Shown: in pieces, positions 43,709-54,681 of the stretch
How the letters are laid out: every line of letters starts with the position of its first letter
How positions within the stretch are numbered: the first letter of the stretch is position 1
The notes under the pieces: generated by a model
What the model was told of the DNA's origin: nothing
The model's input: only the letters and a program-made list of their open reading frames with translations
The model's database searches: none
Origin: Linnemannia elongata
Lineage: Eukaryota > Mortierellomycota > Mortierellomycetes > Mortierellales > Mortierellaceae
Assembly: GCA_036320915.1 (NCBI GenBank)
Contig: JAXBDG010000001.1
Span: 2,046,001 to 2,110,000, forward strand
Length of the DNA: 64,000 nt
Direction of reading: 5' to 3'
Translations under genes and position numbers: made by a program

Positions 43709-43761
<53 letters not shown>

Positions 43762-44906
43762 CAATTATCCTTCCTTCACACCTAACTCTTCGTCTCCCTA
43801 CTTTCAAAGTTATTAATGTTGCGTCGTTGGTGCCAGACCAGCACCGTTGCAACCTCAAACTTCGAGTCCTCTCCGTCGAGACAATCGCAGAGACAATGCA
43901 CCCTGAGAGTAAGTTTCCTCACCAACCCTTCTTCCCCTACTCTTGCATTTGTTGCTCAATCTTCATTTCTAGTCAACTAACTGTTACTCTCTGTTGCTGC
44001 TCTTCCATCGCTTCCGTTTGATCCTGTAGCTGGTAAGATTATCCAGTCTGCAGAGGCCATCGTTGGAGATGATACCGCATGTATCCTGCTCAACCTCAAA
44101 AATGGTAAAAACTCCCAACAGTTCATATCTCACCCCTATTCAGGAGGTCTAGAGCTCTCCCTTCTTACTACTCGCATGGCAGAACTGACAGACCAAAAAA
44201 ATCCTTCCCATGCTTACCCTATTTTCTATCCTCGCATGGTTGATATTCCCAACCTTCTCTCTCTCTCTCTCTCCCCCTAGATCAGGTCAACCTTCTGGCT
44301 CGCAATGCAAGACTGCAGGTCCTCAATGCAAACGTCAACATGTACCGCGGATTTATGCGCCTAGAAGTCAACGAAGACGAGGAGAGCAACAATAGCAACA
44401 GCAACGGCAACGGCGATGTGGAACATGAGCGACCTTCGATTACAGCCATCTTGGACGACGACGATGAGGATGGTCTGGATAGTGTAATGAATCGGGATGG
44501 AGATAAGATGGTTGCGACGACTTCCTTGACCACTGCCAACTACCCGCGGAGTCTGGTCGCCCAGGCGGTACATGCGGCAGCAGCGCAGACTGCTCAAGCA
44601 GCAACATCGGCAGCGTCATCATCATCAATGACAAGATCAGCAGGGCTACCATCATACAACTCTAGTGGACCTATGACAACAGTCGCGGCAGTATCGTCCT
44701 CCATGTCAACAGCAACCATCGCATCTGGATCCTCCTCCAACACTTTGCCATCTGCAGCTTCCTCTTCCTCATCATCGTCGTTTTCGAGCAGAGATCAGAT
44801 GGAGGTGGAGATGCGGTTGGGAACAGGAGGCAGTGTACCGTTGATGGAGTATTACCGCACCATTGAGTTTACCTACTTTTCGACCGTGGAGCCAGTTGGC
44901 CGCTAA
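43639..44906 (+). CDS. OB-fold single-stranded-nucleic-acid-binding protein of SOSS-B/hSSB type, with Ser/Ala-rich tail
   Basis: Exons: 43639-43654, 43810-43908, 44030-44104, 44281-44906; phases agree, 271 residues. The N-terminal approximately 95 residues fit an OB fold arranged as in SOSS subunit B: FINVASLVPDQHRCNLKLRVLSVE, then GKIIQSAEAIVGDDTACILLNLKNDQVNLL, then LQVLNANVNMYRGFMRLEV. The order (I-x-L-P; A-x-V-G-D-x-T/S-A; L-x-N-A-x-V-N-x-Y-R-G/K-x-M-x-L) matches eukaryotic hSSB and archaeal SSB proteins that coat single-stranded DNA after damage. Residual length is low-complexity: acidic and Asn-rich, then Ala/Ser-rich, ending with a less repetitive IEFTYFSTVEPVGR. The acceptor of exon 2 is AAAG. 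The OB fold is well supported; the specific SOSS-B equivalence is inferred. Confidence 0.7.
43709..43760. repeat. (CA)n(TA)n compound microsatellite in intron 1 of the OB-fold gene
   Basis: About 8 CA units run directly into about 18 TA units. It fills the middle of a 155-nt intron and is expected to vary in length between strains. Confidence 0.95.
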
Positions 44907-46947
44907 AAAAAATCGGTTGCCTTTCGTTCCTCTTCGTCTTATTTGATACTCCTTTTTTGTTGTGCGCCATATTTTCAAGAGACAAGGATGAGTGGTGAAG
45001 GGTGAAAAGGAGAGAGGGGAAGGAGGTTGTGGTGGTAAGGAAGGAGAAGGAGAAGGAGGTGAGGAAAGGGACCACTGACAAAGACAAGAACGATAGTGAA
45101 GTACTTTTTACAGTCAGCGACAAAGGACGAACGACTACGACAACGAAAGATGTACAGAGGGGAGGAAAGAGAACAGGAAAAGAACGGGGGAGAGGAGCAT
45201 GTTCCATCTAAAGGAGGACACTTTTTTGTTTCGAACGGGGACCTCTCTTATCTTTTTTTTTTTTTCACGGAGACGGCCATTTCTCATTCTTCCTTCTTTC
45301 ACTGGGGCTGCCATGTCTGCAGCTTAGTGTTTCTTTGTTAACTTTCATATATTAGGGCCTTAGATGGACCCCATTTCAGGCAAGAGTTTTTCTTTTTTTT
45401 TATGTACGAATAGCGACAGAAGTCGAATAAACAATTCATTCATTCATTCCTTGACTAGGAATAATGTGATGGAATGGAGGATGTTTAACTAGATGGGTAG
45501 GAAGCGGCGAATGACTCTCAGGCGAGAATCATGTTTTTTCGCGTCGTACTTTGTTCTGTAGCAAAAGCTCTCTAAACCCAGTACCTTGGAACCGAGCAAA
45601 GAAAATAAGAGGGACTTGGAGGCGGAGCACAAGATGGATTTAGAGAAGCATGATCGAGAGGGAAAAAAGATGACGGGTTTTGTTGGGGTGATGGTACAGG
45701 CGCGTTGTTCATTTCGTAGGATTCGGTTTGATAAAACTTGTCTCCTTAGAGTATTTAGAACGCTCACCTATTTTATGCGATGGAAGGAGGGGAGCCGGGG
45801 CTCTCACTTGGGTTGTCTTTGTAATCGTATCTGACCGTCTGTCTGAGCGAGATGAAGTAGTGTGTGAATAATGAGTCCAGGCCTAAGGAACAGAACAATA
45901 ATGAGTCAACTACCAAGAGGGCTGTAAATCAAGGCCCTTCTTCATAAAACATTTACGCACGAGTTGTTCACAGATTCCAAATCCCAGGGAAGTATGAAAG
46001 GGGCTGCTGGGGTGAGTGAGATGTGTTTTAATCAGTGAGTGATCGTTCCTGGATTATTTTGTTTGAATCAACATCCATACGCGTGCGATCTGGAAAAGAA
46101 TTTAAAAACGTCCACTGAGAATAAAGGAACAGGCTTCGTAAACACAGGCATTCATAACTGTGCTTCTACCAGATCTCATGGTAGGATCATACAATTATGT
46201 TTATCGGAAATAAGCATCTCAGTTGATAAAATGGCATGCAACATGGAGTAATGCTTTCGTCAGCATGAATGCAAGTCTGACGGGAGGCGTAAAATAGGGC
46301 TTCTTTCAACAACGGTAACAAAAAAACGGTGTGTTTGAAGGCATGTTGTTTGCTCATGACGAAAGGGAAGAAGGGAAGACAGTGGTGGTTGACTTGGGAG
46401 TCATGGGAGAATACAACCACCCCCTACGACTAGTTCCCTTTGTTCCTTCTCCTCTTGACTCTTGGTAATGTTTATTTTGCTTCGGAACGAACAATGGCCC
46501 TGTAGTTGCTAATGGGATCATGACCTCACCCTATCATCACTTTATTTCTAGCACATTAAGATAGTCGTCAGTTAAAGTTTATGTCGAGTTAAGTGTGTGG
46601 AGCATGCGTTCCAGGATTTTGTGACATCATTTGTTTTTCTTCTTCAGCCCACTGTTGACTCTGAGAGCACAACAGCAGAGCATACTATGTATATGGGCAG
46701 GGCATGAGGGACACGGTCCCACACTCTTCAATCCGGCTACATCATCATCATTATTCTTATCGTCCACGCGCTAGTTTAAATGACTAGGGGCATCCTTGTT
46801 CCCCCCTGGATGTATAAAAGGAACCAACCCTGGCCGGCTTTTTCATTCTTCATTCTCATCTTCACTTTCATTCAGCAGCAGCAATAACAACAACCTTCTC
46901 TCAACTCCACCTTCCACCAAGACATCCACCAAAGAACCAAAAAAGCA
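44907..46947. other. 2.0-kb spacer between the OB-fold gene and the DUF4203 gene
   Basis: A purine-rich tract at about 44985-45200 (plus strand) follows the OB-fold stop. The rest is mixed sequence with only short, unconvincing frames. No RNA gene or repeat family is recognised. Confidence 0.45.
46813..46820 (+). promoter_or_regulatory. TATA box (TATAAAAG)
   Basis: A canonical TATAAAAG 128 nt upstream of the DUF4203 gene ATG, followed at the usual distance by a pyrimidine-rich CATTCTTCATTCTCATC leader. It is one of the clearest promoters in the window and suggests a strongly or inducibly expressed gene. Confidence 0.65.
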
Positions 46948-47826
46948 ATGTCCTCGATCGCTGCAGTGTCGCCTCGCGCAAGGTCCATGATGCGCTGTGC
47001 GCCCATTTACATGCTTATGTTCCTCTCAACCCTCATCAATCTCTTTACCGCCCACGCAGCACCCGTCAACGGTGACAGGAACGGCGATACCATCGACAAG
47101 GCTCGCGCAGGCCCATACAACCTCTCAGTCCAAGCCGGTATAGCCGGTGCGATCCTGATCATTACCGGTCTCATCCTCTGCTTCTTTGGTATCCGCTTCT
47201 TCCGTGTCTGCATGTTCTTGATCGGTTTCTACTTTTTCGGAAACATCTCCTACATCGGCATGGCCAACGGCGGTGTCACCTCAGAAACGCTTCTCCTCAT
47301 CGTCTCGATCGTGGTCGGTATTCTTGGAGGTCTCCTCCTCGTCTGCTGCTCTCGTCTCGGTGTCGCCATCCTCGGTGCTCTGGCTTTGTACTCCTTGGGT
47401 CTCTGGATCTTGGGCTGGAAGTCTGGCGGTGTGATCACCTCGAGCGTTGGTCGCGGCATCTTCTTGGCAGTTCTCGTCATCCTCGGTTTCATCCTCGGCT
47501 TTGTTCGTGAACACGAGACTGTGATTATTGGTTCGGCCATCTTGGGTGCCTATGCGTTCGTTGCCGGTGTCGATCTTTATGCCCACACGGGTTTCATCCA
47601 GCAGACCGATTCGTTCATCAACTCCAAGAGCAACATTGACCGTCGCGTTGGGTCTGTCTCGGGTGAGCAGATTGCTCTGTTGGTGACCTTTATTGTTTTG
47701 GCGCTCATTGGTATGGCTGTCCAGTTCCGTATGTGGGGCCGCCATAACTTCCGCCCTGCCCGCAGCAACGTCGTCTATACCGAGAAGCCCTCTCGCTTTG
47801 GAGGTTACTTCCGTCGTCGTTACTAA
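46948..47826 (+). CDS. DUF4203 (TMEM198-like) seven-transmembrane protein with signal peptide
   Basis: An intronless gene of 292 residues. A signal peptide (APIYMLMFLSTLINLFTAHA) ends near residue 40, followed by a short hydrophilic luminal segment. Then come seven hydrophobic helices with the DUF4203 pattern: AGAILIITGLILCFFGIRFF, RVCMFLIGFYFFGNISYIGM, LLIVSIVVGILGGLLLVCC, LGVAILGALALYSLGLWIL, GIFLAVLVILGFILGFV, VIIGSAILGAYAFVAGVDLY and IALLVTFIVLALIGMAVQF. The gene ends in a basic cytosolic tail (RPARSNVVY; GGYFRRRY). The codon usage is more biased to C-ending codons than that of its neighbours, which fits high expression. In animals TMEM198 promotes Wnt-receptor phosphorylation; no such role can be assumed in a fungus. 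The family call is good, the function is unknown. Confidence 0.82.
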   Translation: MSSIAAVSPRARSMMRCAPIYMLMFLSTLINLFTAHAAPVNGDRNGDTIDKARAGPYNLSVQAGIAGAILIITGLILCFFGIRFFRVCMFLIGFYFFGNISYIGMANGGVTSETLLLIVSIVVGILGGLLLVCCSRLGVAILGALALYSLGLWILGWKSGGVITSSVGRGIFLAVLVILGFILGFVREHETVIIGSAILGAYAFVAGVDLYAHTGFIQQTDSFINSKSNIDRRVGSVSGEQIALLVTFIVLALIGMAVQFRMWGRHNFRPARSNVVYTEKPSRFGGYFRRRY

Positions 47827-47947
47827 ATATCGACATTTTCATGATTTTTTCACGACATATTCATATTCGCACATTCACACACACATAACCATGTATCCTT
47901 GTAATCTTTAATACCAAAAGCTGTATGTATCATAAATTCTCAATCGT

Positions 47948-47953
47948 AATAAA
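47948..47953 (+). terminator. AATAAA signal of the DUF4203 gene
   Basis: AATAAA in an A-rich context downstream of the DUF4203 stop. Confidence 0.55.
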
Positions 47954-48340
47954 ACACGAACACGAACCAATCATTCTTTGATGGTTGAAGAGAATGTTCA
48001 CTGTGGTATCTTGTATGCACTGGTATGTTGCTGTTACTCTTAGCTGAACACGAGCCTAGAAGGTCCAGCCCCAGCGTGTCGCTTGGTAGTGATGGTGCAT
48101 GAATCGATATTTTCAAAGTGAAAAGTGAAACTCACTCAGACAATTCAAAAGTAATAATTTTTCAACAAAAAAAATCCCCCGAATCCAATCGATCATTTTC
48201 TGTTCGCTGCTCATATGGCGTGCTCTTTGGATCATCCATCCTATCCTCTTCGTTGTTCATCCTTCGGTATTACCCGATGTGTGAGTATCCACGGTCACCC
48301 TCCGTCTCTCCACCCTTCTCTTTGTGCCCCACCTTCCCTA

Positions 48341-48364
48341 CCTCCCTCCCTCCCTCCCTCCCTT
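48341..48364. repeat. CCCT/CTCC tandem repeat
   Basis: Six CCTC/CCCT units in the pyrimidine-rich leader of the downstream gene. Confidence 0.8.
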
Positions 48365-48560
48365 TCTTTGTTGCTCTTTTCCACCTTCTCCTACTCTCCC
48401 ACGCTTCTCTCGTTCTCATCTCTTTCTGTGTCTGCTTACCTCATACAAATACCATGCCAACGCCCATCATCTCTACCCTCGCCTTCTAAAACTCATCATA
48501 CTCTTTATCCATCAGCACCTTCATTCACATACATATTCACAAACCCAGGCCCAAGAAAAA

Positions 48561-50204
48561 ATGGCTTCACACCAGACATCTGCTATCCCTGTTATTCGTC
48601 ACCACAGGCGATCCGTCGACAGAGTCCTCCCACCAGCTCTCGAAGTCAGGTTAGCTCGCCTATCTATCGACGAGGGCCAATACAAGAGCCCCCATATCGT
48701 CCCTGCCCCACCTTCCTTGCCTCTCTGCATGGGCATGCCTGCCTTTGACCGGGTATATAACCAGTCCCCCAGCCAAGGCAGCTTCAGTAGCAGCACTAGC
48801 AGTCTCAATAGTACCAACAGCAACTGCCTCGAGTCCATCGTCGAAGGAACCCCAAGTTCTTACCTCAAGAAGAATAGGCTGGGTAAGCTTGGGTCCAGTC
48901 CTGACAAGGGAACCACGGGACTTCATCGTCGTCACGATAATCACCACCACCACCATCGCCATCATCATCACAACCATCAATATCTACAGCACCGGAGCAG
49001 GTCTATGCTCAACCCTCAAGCACCCTCGGCACTCTTCCAGATCGACCAGCAGCACCAGCAGCATTACCATCAACCTAACATCAGCGTGCAATACCATCGG
49101 AGAAGTCGATCGGGATCACAAATCCTGGGTGACCTTAGGGGCACCAACAAGACAAGCGACAATGAAGGCGGCTCGCCCTTTCGGGTGCCATTGTTTCCTC
49201 AACAGACAAGTGGTGGTGGCAGTGGTGGTATTTATACAGCCAACCCCTTGACGATGGAGACGGCCGAGTTTGGGGAGGATTTGTTTCGTTGGAACACTCT
49301 GGAGCTCGACAATGCCTTTGCTGACAGCCTAACAACGGCAACGGCAACATCAACAGCAACTATGGAGAAAACGAGCTCCGCGGCCTCACCCATCAACCAC
49401 AGACCACATCCGCATCGACAGGCTGGAATCTACAAGTGCGACGGTAGCATGGACGAGCCCGATACCAGTCTGCAAGATTGCCCATCGACATATCACACGC
49501 CACCAACACTACACTCTCCCTCGAGGAAAGGGCCTCTCTCGGCTAATTCCTCTCCAGCATCGTCTCGTTCCCGGTCCCCACTTCAGGAACTCTCCGAAAA
49601 CGCTGTGGGGATGCGAGATCAGAAGTTTGGGTCTTCTCAGACCAAGGCACAACAGGGTTTGCGGATCGATACGTTGGACAACAGCGGAGAGTATCTGGAT
49701 GCTCCTGAGATGGATGAGGATCGATTGCCTCCTGGGTCACCCATGTCCATCGGGGCGATGTCAAACGACCAAGATCGTTGGAAGTCTCCAACCCTTTCTG
49801 CGCTAGCCTCTCGATCGTCTTCCAGGGGTCCTTCGCCTCGTCCCTTGTCGCCTTCTCTTCTCTCACAGCGATCGGCTATGGTGATGGCCATGTCCGCCCG
49901 CCACAACAATACGGATAAGGGACACCTTTACCTTTCCGAATTGGTGGCGGCAGAAGATGATATGAATGTAGAGATCCCATTGATCGAGACTCGAGATGAG
50001 GTTCCATTGCAGGATATCTGGAGAATGGAGGATGAGGAGCGCAAGGACCGATTGAATGGCGTGGAGACTGCTACTGATATTGCTGGTGAGACTACGGGTG
50101 GATCGATTGAGGAGCACATTGCGCACATGAAGGGGGAGCAGCACGCCCATGAAGAGGCGCGGCTGATCCAAGAGGCTATTGATGCGCATTCCCAGGCGTT
50201 GTAG
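48561..50204 (+). CDS. Large low-complexity orphan protein, probably disordered
   Basis: A single open frame of 547 codons from the ATG at 48561 (MASHQTSAIPVIRHHRRSVD), which follows AGAAAAA, a good start context. The frame is open further 5', but that part is a pyrimidine-rich leader. Features: a Ser/Asn run (SSSTSSLNSTNSN), a dense His cluster (HHHHRHHHHNH) at about residue 130-145, Gln/His stretches (QQHQQHYHQ), Ser-Arg-Ser-Pro blocks (SSRGPSPRPLSPSLLSQ) and an acidic/amphipathic C-terminal part (VAAEDDMNVEIPLIETRDEV; WRMEDEERKDRLNGVE; HMKGEQHAHEEARLIQEA) that may be helical. Many SP/TP sites suggest phospho-regulation. No domain is recognised. I believe it is a real gene because the frame is long and the C-terminus is complex. 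Confidence 0.6.
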   Translation: MASHQTSAIPVIRHHRRSVDRVLPPALEVRLARLSIDEGQYKSPHIVPAPPSLPLCMGMPAFDRVYNQSPSQGSFSSSTSSLNSTNSNCLESIVEGTPSSYLKKNRLGKLGSSPDKGTTGLHRRHDNHHHHHRHHHHNHQYLQHRSRSMLNPQAPSALFQIDQQHQQHYHQPNISVQYHRRSRSGSQILGDLRGTNKTSDNEGGSPFRVPLFPQQTSGGGSGGIYTANPLTMETAEFGEDLFRWNTLELDNAFADSLTTATATSTATMEKTSSAASPINHRPHPHRQAGIYKCDGSMDEPDTSLQDCPSTYHTPPTLHSPSRKGPLSANSSPASSRSRSPLQELSENAVGMRDQKFGSSQTKAQQGLRIDTLDNSGEYLDAPEMDEDRLPPGSPMSIGAMSNDQDRWKSPTLSALASRSSSRGPSPRPLSPSLLSQRSAMVMAMSARHNNTDKGHLYLSELVAAEDDMNVEIPLIETRDEVPLQDIWRMEDEERKDRLNGVETATDIAGETTGGSIEEHIAHMKGEQHAHEEARLIQEAIDAHSQAL

Positions 50205-50535
50205 ATAGCCTTGCACACCCACGCTGGCGCAAGCAGCTTAACAAATAAAGTTGATACGAGATGATCTCATTGGACTGACAACCAGATGAGTTCTTTCCTC
50301 TCTGCTGTGTATTCATCAACATCGGAGAAATGACTGTTGTCGGGGGTTTGAAATGATTTCCTGCGGGCGGCGCTGCAGATCAAAGCACGGTAAGTGACGG
50401 TTGTTCATGGGAACACAGGCGTCCACATAAAAAGGCGTGTGCGCGGTATGGCATACTGTTCTTCACTCCTTCTTGACCCCATCTTCCATTCTTATATTTT
50501 CCCACACTTCTAGCAGGATAGCACCAACATTCACA
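50205..50535. other. Spacer: orphan 3' UTR and promoter of the queuosine-salvage-like gene
   Basis: AATAAA at 50244-50249, 40 nt after the upstream stop. Nothing else is recognised. Confidence 0.5.
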
Positions 50536-51758
50536 ATGACTTTTACTTGCCCCACCAACCTCTACGAGTCCGTCTACTCCACCACTAAGCATTGCCGCGA
50601 GCGCAGCGACATCAAGGTATGCCCCTATTTTTACAATCTCATCAGTCTGTTACTTTAACTGTGGCAATCTACGTTGCATTCAAAGTGTACTCGCATTTCC
50701 TCTTCACCTTACATTCAAAATGTACTCACATTATTTCCTTTTTCCTTTACATTGAAATCAAACAGATTGACCAAGGCGCAATTGTCCGCTTCCTCGACAA
50801 CCTCACCCAAGATTCCTGGGACAAGCACTCGGTCGCCAATGGAATGTCTTTCCCCCTCAAGTTTGATTCATTGGAGCAAGAAGTCAATATCCTCTCTTTG
50901 ATCGATATCCTCAACACTGGACATGGATACCGCAAGGAACTTCACGAGGACTCGGATCGTGGTGCCTTTGAGACCATTGTCTTTGGTATCATGTCCTTCC
51001 ATATCTCATCCTCGCCCACCACTGCTGACGCACTCTCGAAGCTGACAGGATGGGAGGTCGGATCGCATTTCGGAATTACAATGCAGAAGGATGTTCCCTC
51101 GGAGTTGGCCCATGTCACCATCTCCAAGCCCTCGGTCGCATCCAAGCTTGCAGGACAACTTCAGGGAGTTCTGAACGAGACTGGACGCGTCTTGAAGGAG
51201 AAGAACTTTGAGACCCTAGGTGCGTTTGTTATGGATGCCGCCAAGAGGGCCAACGGATCGGGCGAGAAGTTTGCAGAGATCTTGATCAACGCCTTCCCGG
51301 CCTTCCAGGATTGGGCAGAGATTGATGGCGAGAAAGTTTATGTTTTCAAGAAGGCGCTCTTGTTGGCCTCGAGTCTTGAGCGTCGCTTTGGCGCCAAGGA
51401 GCCGATCTTTGCGTTCAAGGGATTGGAGAAGAGCCCCATTTTTGCCGATAATGTGATTCCTACGATGATGGTTCACTTTGGGATCTTGGTCTTGCCTGAG
51501 TCGTTGAAGCATACTGTTCAGGGCGATGGAGTGACGACGGTCGAGGAGTCGTACCGTCTCCGTGCGGCTGCTGTAGATGGTTGTCGCGAGATTGTGGAGA
51601 AGGCCAACTTGAGGGGTGAAGATAAGATTGGCAAGGTTGAGTTTGGAGAGAAGGGCATGTCGTCGTGTGATTTGGATGTCTATCTCTGGAGAGTCGCCAA
51701 GGAGCCCCAGTATCGCAAGATTCCCCGCTTCCACTGCAAAGATACCATCTTCTTCTGA
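50536..51758 (+). CDS. Queuosine-salvage (Qng1/DUF2419)-type protein, divergent fungal form
   Basis: Two exons (50536-50616, 50766-51758, phase 0), 357 residues. The Q_salvage family cleaves queuosine 5'-monophosphate to release queuine for tRNA modification. Resemblance to the family: an N-terminal helix; TQDSWDKHSVANGMSFPLKF (W-x-x-H region); then EQEVNILSLIDILNTGHGYRKELH, where most members have an LNFCFW- or LNFGSG-like core; and a C-terminal DLDVYLWRVAKEP followed by RKIPRFHCKDTIFF, comparable with the YLW ... R-x-x-x-x-x-[ST]-x-[FY] ending. The segment ERRFGAKEPIFAFKGLEKSP carries many charged residues. Length and layout suit the family. The glycosylase activity is not certain in this divergent branch. 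No signal sequence; probably cytosolic. Confidence 0.6.
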
Positions 51759-52176
51759 AGTGTTCGTAGTCGCCATCAAAAGATAATAGATTTTTTTTTT
51801 GAAACATCAAAGTTTTAATTCACATGTATTCTATGTCGAACTCGCAAAGCAGAATAGTTAAAGTGTACTACACAAAACCGAGGAAACACAACCCGTATTC
51901 TGCGCGCGCCAGGCGTACTGCGCATGCCTCCAGATGACACTTATTAGAAGAATTTCCAACGTGTAAGATGCACGTGACAAGAGCGAATCACTGAATCACG
52001 GTATGAATTAATGAGAGCATAAGCTGCGTTTCGATTCCGTCCCTCGGATGAGCATTTTGATTTTTTTTTATTATTCGATTTTTTTTTGTTCTCTATTTTT
52101 TCTTCCTCGACCCCATCAACCTCGACTTCCCCTCTCCTCTCCCTCTCCTCTTTTCCCTCTCTCCTTTAATACACAA
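51759..52176. other. Spacer and H2A.Z promoter
   Basis: Very pyrimidine-rich plus strand from 52070 to 52170 just before the H2A.Z ATG. GCGCGCGCC patch near 51901. No gene. Confidence 0.45.
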
Positions 52177-54069
52177 ATGGTAAGGAACGCGGCAAAAAAA
52201 AAGAGGCACAGTCGCGTGTGTAAACAGAAACATCAACATCCTTCATTCTTCCACCAATGACCCTTCGCTCTCCTTTCAACCCTTCGTTTCTTACCCCTCG
52301 TTCCCCTGCCAACCTTTTCTGTTATTTTTTTCTTGTGAAACAAAAGTTTCTTGACGAAGGGAGAGCGAGAGGAGGGAAGAGAAAGTCTGTTCAGCGAACC
52401 AAGGGACAACACGACCTTTCAAACAACACGACAACACTCGACCATATGACTCACTTTCCACTTACAAGACGACGATAACTGCGGTACCAAAGTCCAGCAC
52501 ACGCCATCCATCCCTCTCCCCTCCCCCAACATCAGCAACAGCGGCAACAACCATCAACACTCAGCTTTCTTTTTTTCACCAGGCCAGCAAAACCATTTTT
52601 TTTCCTTGTCTGTCGATACTATTTTTATTTCATTTTATATTTGGGCTGCGACCAACAGACTAGGAGAAGGGGCAGATGGCCGTTGAAGGAGGAGGAGGGA
52701 GAAAGAAGGGTGCAGGACCCAGGGTTGATCATATGGCCATGACAAAAATACACACGAGACACGACTCTTTTTTTTCGCCTACAGACAGACAGACGGACGG
52801 ACAGATAAGCCGATAGAACAAGGTCGGCAGAAAGGCGCGACAATCATTACAGGCGCTTTTTTTTATCGACAAGAACGATAGGACCAAGCCCCGACAGACC
52901 ACTCTCACAAAGAAGCAAAAACAGCCTACCTTCCAATCGCGTCATAGCCTTAGAAAGTTGACAACAACAATAACAGCAGCAGCGGCAAACAGCATTCAAC
53001 TACAATTGTTGAAATGTACATCAGGGGAACAACACCAACCAACAATCACCATCAGTAACATAAACAAACAAACAACAAAAGCGCTCGACGCGTCAAAAAC
53101 CTCATTACACTTGACCCTGTGTGTTTATTTTTTCCAGGAGCTAAAAAAAAAGGATGTCAGGGACGCGACAACATAGTCTATTTGTTTATCGTCTAGCCTC
53201 CCTTCTGGCCTTTCTTTTCTCAACCCTTTCCCTCAAATTTGCCCCCCTACCCTTTTTTGTGGAGAGTTCGAAAAGTGTCCTCATTTTAGTCATAGAAACG
53301 CGTTTTTCTGACTTATTTTCCTTGTTGTTTTTCGTATTGATTCATATAGGCTGATGCACATCTCGGAACCGAAGCTTCTGCTTCTGGCCAGACCAAAATC
53401 ACAGAGAAGCGCCGTGAAAAGGTGCCAGCACTCTCTCGTTCTGCCCGTGCTGGTCTTCAGGTAACAATTTTTCTATCGCTACTCCATCATCCATGCTATA
53501 TGCCAGCTCTCGCAGCAGTTACCATCATTTTTACTGGCGCTTCTTGTTACCTTGCATAATGCTTCGGTTGAAAAACAAGACTCGTTTCCCTCCTACTCAC
53601 ATACACGCACCATCCTTTTTGACATAACAACTGACATTAGTTCCCTGTGGGCCGTATCCACCGTTACTTGAAAGATCGTACCCAGAACCATGTCCGTGTT
53701 GGTGCCAAGGCTGCAGTCTACTCTGCAGCGATTCTGGAATATTTGACGGCCGAGGTGTTGGAGTTGGCAGGAAATGCAACCAAGGACTTGAAGGTCAAGC
53801 GTATTACCCCTCGTCATTTGCAGCTGGCTATTCGCGGAGATGAGGAGCTGGACTCATTGATTCGCGCAACCATCGCAGGTGGTGGTGTTCTTCCCGTACG
53901 TATCTTTCTTCGAGCCAAGCCTTTGTTTTTTTTGTCCGGGGCGTGGTTTCATTTGTTGCGCTGAACGGCACTAACCAAGGTTGCATCATTATTTTTATCG
54001 AACAAATAGCATATCCACAAGGCGCTTTTGTCAAAGACTCAGAAGGGCCAAAAGAAAATGGGACCCTAG
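52177..54069 (+). CDS. HTZ1: Histone variant H2A.Z
   Basis: The H2A variant placed by SWR1-type remodelers at promoters. Exons: 52177-52179 (ATG only), 53350-53460, 53641-53895, 54010-54069, all phase 0, 142 residues. The start is inferred: ATG followed directly by the donor GTAAGG, and exon 2 beginning GCT, gives [14 protein letters not shown]. The histone fold is a near match to H2[77 protein letters not shown] with the H2A.Z-specific loop, then the acidic patch region, [17 protein letters not shown]. The C-terminus QKGQKKMGP is short, as in H2A.Z and unlike canonical H2A with SQEL. The first intron (52180-53349) is 1170 nt, by far the longest here. Confidence 0.92.
52782..52808. repeat. 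CAGA/CGGA tetranucleotide repeat in H2A.Z intron 1
   Basis: ACAG/ACGG tetramers (three to four of each) inside the long first intron of the H2A.Z gene. Confidence 0.6.
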
Positions 54070-54681
54070 GCATTAGCCAGACGGGAAGGAATGAAAAGAG
54101 GAAGCCTCTTCTTTTTGTTCTTGTACAGCAGAGAACTTATTTGGCTCAGGAGCATCACACAACTATGAACCAGGGAGAGGAAAACGCATAAAAAGCACAC
54201 AAAAACACACAACAATACAACATCTTTTTTTTACACATTATTAATGTCTGCAAGAGATTCTGGATACGGGCGTTTTTTTTGCAACCATTCTTCCTTAATC
54301 GTCTAACAGGAGATTTGCCTGACCATTTTTTTGCTGGGAGAGTACTGAAGAATCTATCCCCGTGCTCACTTCCTTTTGTTGTGTTTCTTTTTCGCGTTCA
54401 CCACGTTGTCTTTTAACTTAATTCATTCTTCAGTTCATAGATGAGCCAAGTTACCAAAACATTCAAATAACAAAAACATACAAACAGATATGGAGTGAGT
54501 AGTAGTGGTATTGTACACGGTGAAGCGGATATCAAACACCCCAGAGAGGAAAAATATACATAACCCAGAGACATAATACATGAGAAAGGAAACGGGAACA
54601 CGATGAAGAGGAAGGGAGGATGGGTATCTGGCATCTGACTATCGTACACATTGGCATTAACCAAACTATGAAAAGCTCTTT
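54070..54681. other. Tail-to-tail spacer between H2A.Z and the Cue2-like gene
   Basis: T-rich and A-rich sequence with no gene recognised. It must contain both 3' UTRs. Confidence 0.5.

Larger units (their letters stand above)
47827..48560. other. Spacer: DUF4203 3' UTR and leader of the orphan gene
   Basis: Contains AATAAA at 47948-47953 (125 nt beyond the DUF4203 stop) and a long pyrimidine-rich leader with a CCCT tandem tract at 48341-48364 ahead of the next gene. Confidence 0.5.
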
